Source: Caballeronia temeraria
GTDB lineage: Bacteria; Pseudomonadota; Gammaproteobacteria; Burkholderiales; Burkholderiaceae
Length of the DNA: 64,000 nucleotides
Reading direction: 5' to 3'
NCBI RefSeq assembly: GCF_001544795.2
Contig: NZ_FCOI02000020.1
Coordinates: 62,001-126,000 of the forward strand
Shown here: piece by piece, positions 59,474-64,000 of the stretch
How positions within the stretch are numbered: the stretch's first letter is position 1
Layout: each line of letters opens with the position of its first letter
Notes under the pieces: generated by a model
Told to the model about the DNA's origin: nothing
Databases searched by the model: none
What the model saw: only the letters and a program-made list of their open reading frames with translations
Translations under genes and position numbers: made by a program

Positions 59474-60484
59474 TCACTTCGCGCTCGCGTTGCCCGGCTT
59501 CACGGCGGTTGCACGCCGAACGCCGAACGAACGCTCGGCCGCTTGCCAGTAGACAAGCCCCGGCACGAAGAACAGAAGATCGCGCACGCGCCGCGCGCCG
59601 GCCAGCGCGAGGCAAGTGGATGCATCGATGCCCAGCATGCCGCCTATCAGGATGAAGCCGCCTTCCTGCACACCGATGCCGCCCGGCACGACGAACGCCA
59701 CACTGCTCACGATCTGAATCAGCGCTTCGAGCACGAACGCCGTCGCGAAGCTCACGTTCGATCCGAGCACGTGCAACGCGACCCATAATTCGAGCGCCAG
59801 TCCGAGGCACTGCAGCGTCTGCCAGATGAACAGATAGCGCACGACGACGCCGGTCTGCCGCCAGATCAGCTTGATGGATTGATCGATGCGCGCCGACTTG
59901 CCGACGAGCGCGTACACCTTTCCGCTCGTGACCCGGTTGAGCGTTCTCGCGGCGCGCTCGAACGGGCGTGCATGTTGCACGAGTGCGAACAGCAAGAGCA
60001 CCGGCATGATCGCAGCCAGGCCCCATGCCAATCTTCCCGCAAGATGCGCCGAACTCGATTCCGCCTGCCCGAGCACATACCCGATCGCGACGAGCGCAAA
60101 CACGACCTGGCTGATCAACGTGAGCTGCATGTCCACGACGAGACTCGCCACGGCCGTTGCAGGACGCACGCCGGCACGGCCGAGCAGGCGAAACGAAACG
60201 ATCTCCCCGCCGATCCGCGCGACAGGCAGCAGCCCGTTGATCGACTCGCGAATCCAGACGATCTTGAGCATGGTCGCGAACGAGGGCCGCTCCGCATCGC
60301 GGATCAGCGAGCGCCAGTCTCTCGCGTTCGGCAGCATCGGAAGGATATGGACGAGCGCAGCCAGCAACAGACCCCCACCGGCCGATTCCAGCAGACGCAG
60401 AATCGCTGCGGGATCATCGCGCCAGATGAGCCACGCTGCGATGAAGAGGCCGAGCAAAGCGGCAATGGACCCGAAATATTTCAT
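59474..60484 (-). CDS. hpnL: Hopanoid-associated membrane protein HpnL
   Basis: This 336-residue membrane protein has about eight helices and belongs to the lysylphosphatidylglycerol-synthase transmembrane (UPF0104) family. Typical segments are NGLLPVARIGGEIVSFRLLG and VPGGIGVQEGGFILIG. Members adjacent to hpn genes are named HpnL and probably move hopanoids or related lipids. It lies 43 bases after hpnI. Confidence 0.85.
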   Translation of the reverse strand: MKYFGSIAALLGLFIAAWLIWRDDPAAILRLLESAGGGLLLAALVHILPMLPNARDWRSLIRDAERPSFATMLKIVWIRESINGLLPVARIGGEIVSFRLLGRAGVRPATAVASLVVDMQLTLISQVVFALVAIGYVLGQAESSSAHLAGRLAWGLAAIMPVLLLFALVQHARPFERAARTLNRVTSGKVYALVGKSARIDQSIKLIWRQTGVVVRYLFIWQTLQCLGLALELWVALHVLGSNVSFATAFVLEALIQIVSSVAFVVPGGIGVQEGGFILIGGMLGIDASTCLALAGARRVRDLLFFVPGLVYWQAAERSFGVRRATAVKPGNASAK

Positions 60485-60527
60485 CGGCGCACGGTCCGTC
60501 CCGAAAGAATGGTGATCGACTGGAAGG

Positions 60528-61715
60528 TCATTTCAGACCCGCGTCACGTTGAACACAGGGCGACAGCAAACCGTCCTCGTCGACATTGAAGTGTCGTCCC
60601 CGCCATAGCACGCGAAACGAGAAGAAGCTCGCCACATAGATTACGAATTGAAGGACATCCCAGAGCGGCAGCCAGGGAAAGCCGCTGCAGCGCGTATCCG
60701 TCGATCGATCGGTTTGCCATACCAGTATCGCGCGCACGACGAGTGTCAACGCGACCAGTCCGCAGGCCAGCGGATTGCCGAACGAAAAGAGCGCGGCGAG
60801 CGACGCAAGCGCAAACGGATGCATCAGGATAGCGCCGAGATGCCCCGCCGGGTCCGCGGCGCGAATCGTGCGGCTCCATCTCAACTCGTGCGCGAACAAC
60901 TGGGAAAACGTCGTTTCGACGCACGCGTGACGCACGATGAAAGCCGGAACGACAACCTGCAGACCGATGCCGCGCACCGCTTCGCCGATCGCATAGTCTT
61001 CGGCGAGATGATGCGCGAACTGCGCGAGACCGCCTGTGCGCATGAGGGTGTCCTTCGTGATGACGATCGTCTGCCCGAAGCACGGACGCGCGCGTCCGAT
61101 CGCCAGTCCGGTCACCACGCCGGGCAGAAAGTGATAGTCGCTCATCGCGCTACCGACCCGCGGCCAGAAGCCGGGCGCACACAGTCCACGATACGCGCAC
61201 GTCACGAGACCGACGCCAGGCTGCTGAAGCGCGCCGGCGATGTCACGCAGGAAGCCGGGGTTCACGCTTACGTCGCTGTCGGCGAAGCAGAGAACATCGT
61301 GCTCCGCGAGGTCGAGCATGTTCGTCAGATTGGCGATCTTCCGGTTGGGTCCGTAGACGCGGCTATCCACGACGACCGTCATGCTTTTATCTGGAAACCG
61401 CGCGCGCAGAGCCTCGACGGCCGCGAGTGCCGAATCGCATCTGTCATGGACACCGAAGATATGTTGCACCGGTCCAGGATAGTCCTGCTCGACGAAACTC
61501 GTCAGGTTCTCCAATAGCTGCCACTCATCGCCATGCAACGGCTTGACGATGGTGATGGCCGGAAAGCCGGCGGGCGCATCCTTCGGACGCGAAAAGAACC
61601 GTCGCACGAGAAAGCTCGCCGACACGGTGTACACGATGCCCGCACCGGAGCACAGTGCGAACAACGCTGCAGCAAAGGCGAAGCACAGATGGGCAACATG
61701 CAGCTGATGAGCCAT
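60528..61715 (-). CDS. hpnI: Hopanoid glycosyltransferase HpnI
   Basis: This 395-residue membrane glycosyltransferase family 2 protein has an N-terminal helix (about 8-32), then PAITIVKPLHGDEWQLLENL, the DxD-like FADSDVSVNPGF, AEDYAIGEAV and the HELRWSRTIR motif (Q/R-x-x-R-W type). C-terminal helices follow. HpnI transfers N-acetylglucosamine to bacteriohopanetetrol. The start at 61715 gives the family length; in-frame ATGs at 61763 and 61793 are alternatives. The downstream deacetylase hpnK is not found nearby. Confidence 0.88.
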   Translation of the reverse strand: MAHQLHVAHLCFAFAAALFALCSGAGIVYTVSASFLVRRFFSRPKDAPAGFPAITIVKPLHGDEWQLLENLTSFVEQDYPGPVQHIFGVHDRCDSALAAVEALRARFPDKSMTVVVDSRVYGPNRKIANLTNMLDLAEHDVLCFADSDVSVNPGFLRDIAGALQQPGVGLVTCAYRGLCAPGFWPRVGSAMSDYHFLPGVVTGLAIGRARPCFGQTIVITKDTLMRTGGLAQFAHHLAEDYAIGEAVRGIGLQVVVPAFIVRHACVETTFSQLFAHELRWSRTIRAADPAGHLGAILMHPFALASLAALFSFGNPLACGLVALTLVVRAILVWQTDRSTDTRCSGFPWLPLWDVLQFVIYVASFFSFRVLWRGRHFNVDEDGLLSPCVQRDAGLK

Positions 61716-61857
61716 ATCGTCCGGAAGGTAGCGCCCTTGGGACACAAAGCCTGCATCACTCATGCTTAAGGAAGGCTTAAGCGATGCAGCCATTGCGCGA
61801 ACGCCCGGACCATCGTTACGCTTGACAGCCTGAAAGGTCGACATAGACATCAAGAAC

Positions 61858-62490
61858 ATGACAACACAACAAGACGTCTCCAACATGTTCGCAGGCCGTG
61901 GTGCGCTCGTATCGCGGATCAACCTGGGCAAGGCGGCGCGCACACGTGTTCCACGAGCGGCGCTCGCCGGCGCATGCTTGCGAATCCGTTCGTGTTCTAT
62001 CGAGGTGCGGCGCCTTTGATGGCTTTCGATCTGTCGACATTGCCGCGCACGGACGTCATCGTGCAATTCGGCGGCGATGCGCACCTTGCCAACTTCGGGC
62101 TGTTCGCAAGTCCGGAGCGGCGCATTCTTTTCGGCCCGAACGACTTTGACGAAACGCTTCCAGGACCTTTCGACTGGGATGTGCGCAGACTGGCCGCTTC
62201 GTTCGTGATCGCAGCGCGCGAGCGCGGATTTCCAAAGAACAGCCAGCGTCACATCGTGCGACGTCTATGCGCGACGTTCCGGCAGCGCATCGCCGCATTC
62301 AGCAAGATGGATACGCTCGACGTCTGGTATCACCAGTTCGAATCGACGAACTTGCTCGCGATGGCCGACTCGGCGGAAGAAAGACGAAAGGAACTCGCGG
62401 TCATCGTTATGCGGAGCAGAACGAGGCGGACTGGTCAGTACTCAGATCAGCCGTCAAGGCGGGACGCATTCAGGCGACGCGCGAATGAAC
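61858..62490 (+). pseudogene. DUF2252 protein, disrupted and truncated
   Basis: The first frame starts ATG at 61858 and carries GKAARTRVPRAAL, the DUF2252 opening. It goes out of frame near 61969, where about 30 expected residues are missing. The second frame resumes at MLANPFVFYRGAAPLMAFDL, then FGGDAHLANFG and NDFDETLPGPFDWDVRRLA. The family (over 400 residues) then breaks off about residue 140 of this part. At least one frameshift-deletion and a 3' truncation make it non-functional. Confidence 0.8.
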
Positions 62491-62974
62491 ATCCGATGGA
62501 ACTGTCGCGCCGACGATGCCCTGCTGAAAGGTTCGAGCGCGTGAATCCAAGGGCATATATTTCAGCTCCATGTGATCCGGAATTATTTTCGGTCAATCGA
62601 GATTCAACGCTTGACGCCGTTTTAAAGCGGTCCATAAAATTGACAATCTTCAACGATTGGGCGAACGCCTTGGACACTAGCAGTAGTCGACCTTCGAATC
62701 AGAATTCCGCCTGAGCGACTCACGTCCGCGCCTTGTCAACGCCGCCGTTTGTCTTCAGGCAAGCGGTGCGCGCCGTAGTACTTCGCCGTAACTCACCCGT
62801 GCACCTCGATCCGCCCCAGATGGCGTGATGCCGCCGTGCGTCCGCCGTCTGGTTCCGCCGCCGCTTCGCATGCGGCCGCGTTCGCGCGCGCCTGTCTCAA
62901 AGGCACGCCTACGTGGCTACCGCAGGCTGAACGGCGGCCAAGTCAGATAAACAATATTTGCCACGGGGTGCATC
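62491..62974. other. Gap before the NRAMP-like gene, AT-rich patch
   Basis: No gene seen. Bases 62550-62710 are AT-rich compared with the rest of the window and may be foreign sequence that truncated the DUF2252 gene. The last 250 bases are GC-rich and presumably contain the promoter of the transporter. I looked for a Mn-sensing yybP-ykoY riboswitch and could not find its conserved core. Confidence 0.4.
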
Positions 62975-64000
62975 ATGTCCACGCCATCCAACGTCTCTCC
63001 ACCCACCGCTCCGCAACGCGGCGCCGTTCTCGACGACGCGCATATCGGCGATATTCGCGGCGCGCTCGGCTCGATCGCGCATCACGACACCGCGCCGCGC
63101 AATACGTGGTGGGCGCGCGTCCGGACGCTGCTCGCGATCCTCGGGCCCGGCCTCATCGTGATGGTCGGCGACAACGACGCGGGCGCGTTCGGCACCTACA
63201 CGCAGGCAGGCCAGAACTATGGCACGACGCTGCTCTGGACCATGTTGCTGCTCGTGCCCGTGCTCTACGTCAACCAGGAAATGGTGCTGCGTCTCGGCGC
63301 GGTGACGGGCGTCGGCCACGCGCGGCTGATCTTCGAGCGCTTCGGCAAGTTCTGGGGCGCTTTCAGCGTGATCGATCTCTTCCTGCTCAACGCGCTGACC
63401 ATCGTCACCGAGTTCATCGGCATCACGTTCGTGCTCGACTTCTTCGGCATGCCCAAGGTTGCGGGCGTCTGCATCGCGGCTGCGCTGACGATGGCCGCAG
63501 TCAGTACCGGCGACTTCCGGCGCTTCGAGCGCTTCGCGGTGGTGCTGTGCGTGCTGAGCCTCGTGCTCGTGCCGGTGCTCGTCGCGATTCATCCGCCGGT
63601 CTCGCAGATGACGCGCGATTTTCTCGTGCCGAACTGGCCCACTCACGCGAAGCTCTCGGACGTGATGCTGCTCGTGATCGGCATCGTGGGCACGACGGTC
63701 GCGCCGTGGCAACTGTTCTTCCAGCAAAGCTACGTGATCGACAAGCGCATCACGCCGCGTTTCATGAAGTACGAGAAGGCGGATTTGTGGATCGGCATCG
63801 TGTTCGTGCTGGTCGGCGCGGTCGCGATGATGAGCTTCACCGCCGCGCTATTCGCCGGCCGTCCGGAGTTCGGCAACTTCGCCGATGCGGGCGGCGTGAT
63901 CGCCGGCCTCGAGCAGTACGCGGGCCGCACCAGCGCGACGCTGTTCGCGGTTGCGCTGCTCGATGCGAGCATCATCGGTGCGGCGGCCGTGTCGCTGTCG
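62975..64000 (+). CDS. NRAMP-family divalent metal transporter-like protein (3' end cut by window)
   Basis: A 342-codon open frame from ATG at 62975 runs off the window. It begins with a 45-residue cytoplasmic N-terminus, then helix 1 with ILGPGLIVMVGDNDAGAFG, helices with LLWTMLLLVPVLYVNQEMVLRLG, and about eight helices so far. Canonical NRAMP helix 1 has DPGN and helix 6 has MPH; here the corresponding sites read DNDAG and APWQ. So it belongs to the wider NRAMP fold but its metal specificity is uncertain. GGGG is close before the ATG. Confidence 0.85.
   Translation, partial: MSTPSNVSPPTAPQRGAVLDDAHIGDIRGALGSIAHHDTAPRNTWWARVRTLLAILGPGLIVMVGDNDAGAFGTYTQAGQNYGTTLLWTMLLLVPVLYVNQEMVLRLGAVTGVGHARLIFERFGKFWGAFSVIDLFLLNALTIVTEFIGITFVLDFFGMPKVAGVCIAAALTMAAVSTGDFRRFERFAVVLCVLSLVLVPVLVAIHPPVSQMTRDFLVPNWPTHAKLSDVMLLVIGIVGTTVAPWQLFFQQSYVIDKRITPRFMKYEKADLWIGIVFVLVGAVAMMSFTAALFAGRPEFGNFADAGGVIAGLEQYAGRTSATLFAVALLDASIIGAAAVSLS

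Noticed and set aside
62715..62974. Possible Mn riboswitch (yybP-ykoY) before the NRAMP-like gene
   Set aside because: The conserved GGGGAGUAG and GAGACC cores were not found, so no riboswitch is claimed.
1..64000. CRISPR arrays, tRNA or rRNA genes, insertion sequences, prophage
   Set aside because: No regularly spaced repeats, cloverleaf-like sequences, transposases or phage structural genes other than T6SS components were seen on either strand.

Overview
This is a GC-rich chromosomal window (locally AT-richer near 20.8-22.0 kb and 62.5-62.7 kb) from a Betaproteobacterium of the family Burkholderiaceae. Gene content and protein style suggest Paraburkholderia, Caballeronia or Burkholderia. 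The indicators are a complete Burkholderia-type type VI secretion system (T6SS), hopanoid genes hpnI/hpnL/hpnJ, a talarate/galactarate dehydratase locus and a YedEF pair. I cannot assign a species from sequence alone.

Layout. 0-1.2 kb: a small double-glycine-leader-like peptide gene, then a decayed CoA-transferase/LysR locus. 1.2-11 kb (minus strand): an Hcp-VgrG effector island, reading hcp, vgrG, DUF6484, HEAT-type TIGR02270-like, DUF2169 adaptor, ketosynthase-like protein, PAAR-like DUF4150, a nuclease-like toxin candidate, a propeller-like protein and a TsiV-like immunity protein. 11.1-20.1 kb (plus): Hcp-like, tssE, tssF, tssG, tssH, tagH(fha), pppA. 20.2-21.9 kb (minus): an AT-richer pair, a VgrG N-terminal fragment and a secreted orphan. 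22.2-35.4 kb (minus): CHAT protein, TpsB, TpsA, tssA, tssB, tssC. 35.6-46.9 kb (plus): tssJ, tssK, tssL, tssM, tagF, ppkA, mltA-like. 46.9-50.5 kb: response regulator, hybrid histidine kinase and a sigma-factor-like gene. All thirteen core T6SS components are present, together with the threonine-phosphorylation pathway (PpkA, PppA, Fha, TagF).

The main observation from reading the intergenic regions is a repeated promoter-like element, TT(C/G/GC)AAA(A) followed after 14-16 bases by CGTC (one copy CGTT). It lies 31-70 bases upstream of eight T6SS-cluster genes: hcp, hcp-like/tssE, tssH, tssB, the CHAT gene, tssJ, tssK and mltA. CGTC is typical of ECF-sigma -10 elements, and the gene at 49.7 kb looks like a divergent sigma factor. 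A testable model is that this sigma factor drives the whole cluster as one regulon. The model includes a two-partner-secretion adhesin plus CHAT protease module that sits inside the tss transcription unit and carries the same promoter.

50.5-64 kb is ordinary chromosome: an EAL-domain remnant, a YbdK-type carboxylate-amine ligase, yedE/yedF, a talarate/galactarate dehydratase with an MFS transporter and divergent LacI regulator (two identical 14-bp palindromic operators), an SDR remnant, hopanoid genes hpnI-hpnL-hpnJ, a broken DUF2252 gene and the 5' part of an NRAMP-like transporter cut by the window end. No tRNA, rRNA, CRISPR array or insertion sequence was recognised.
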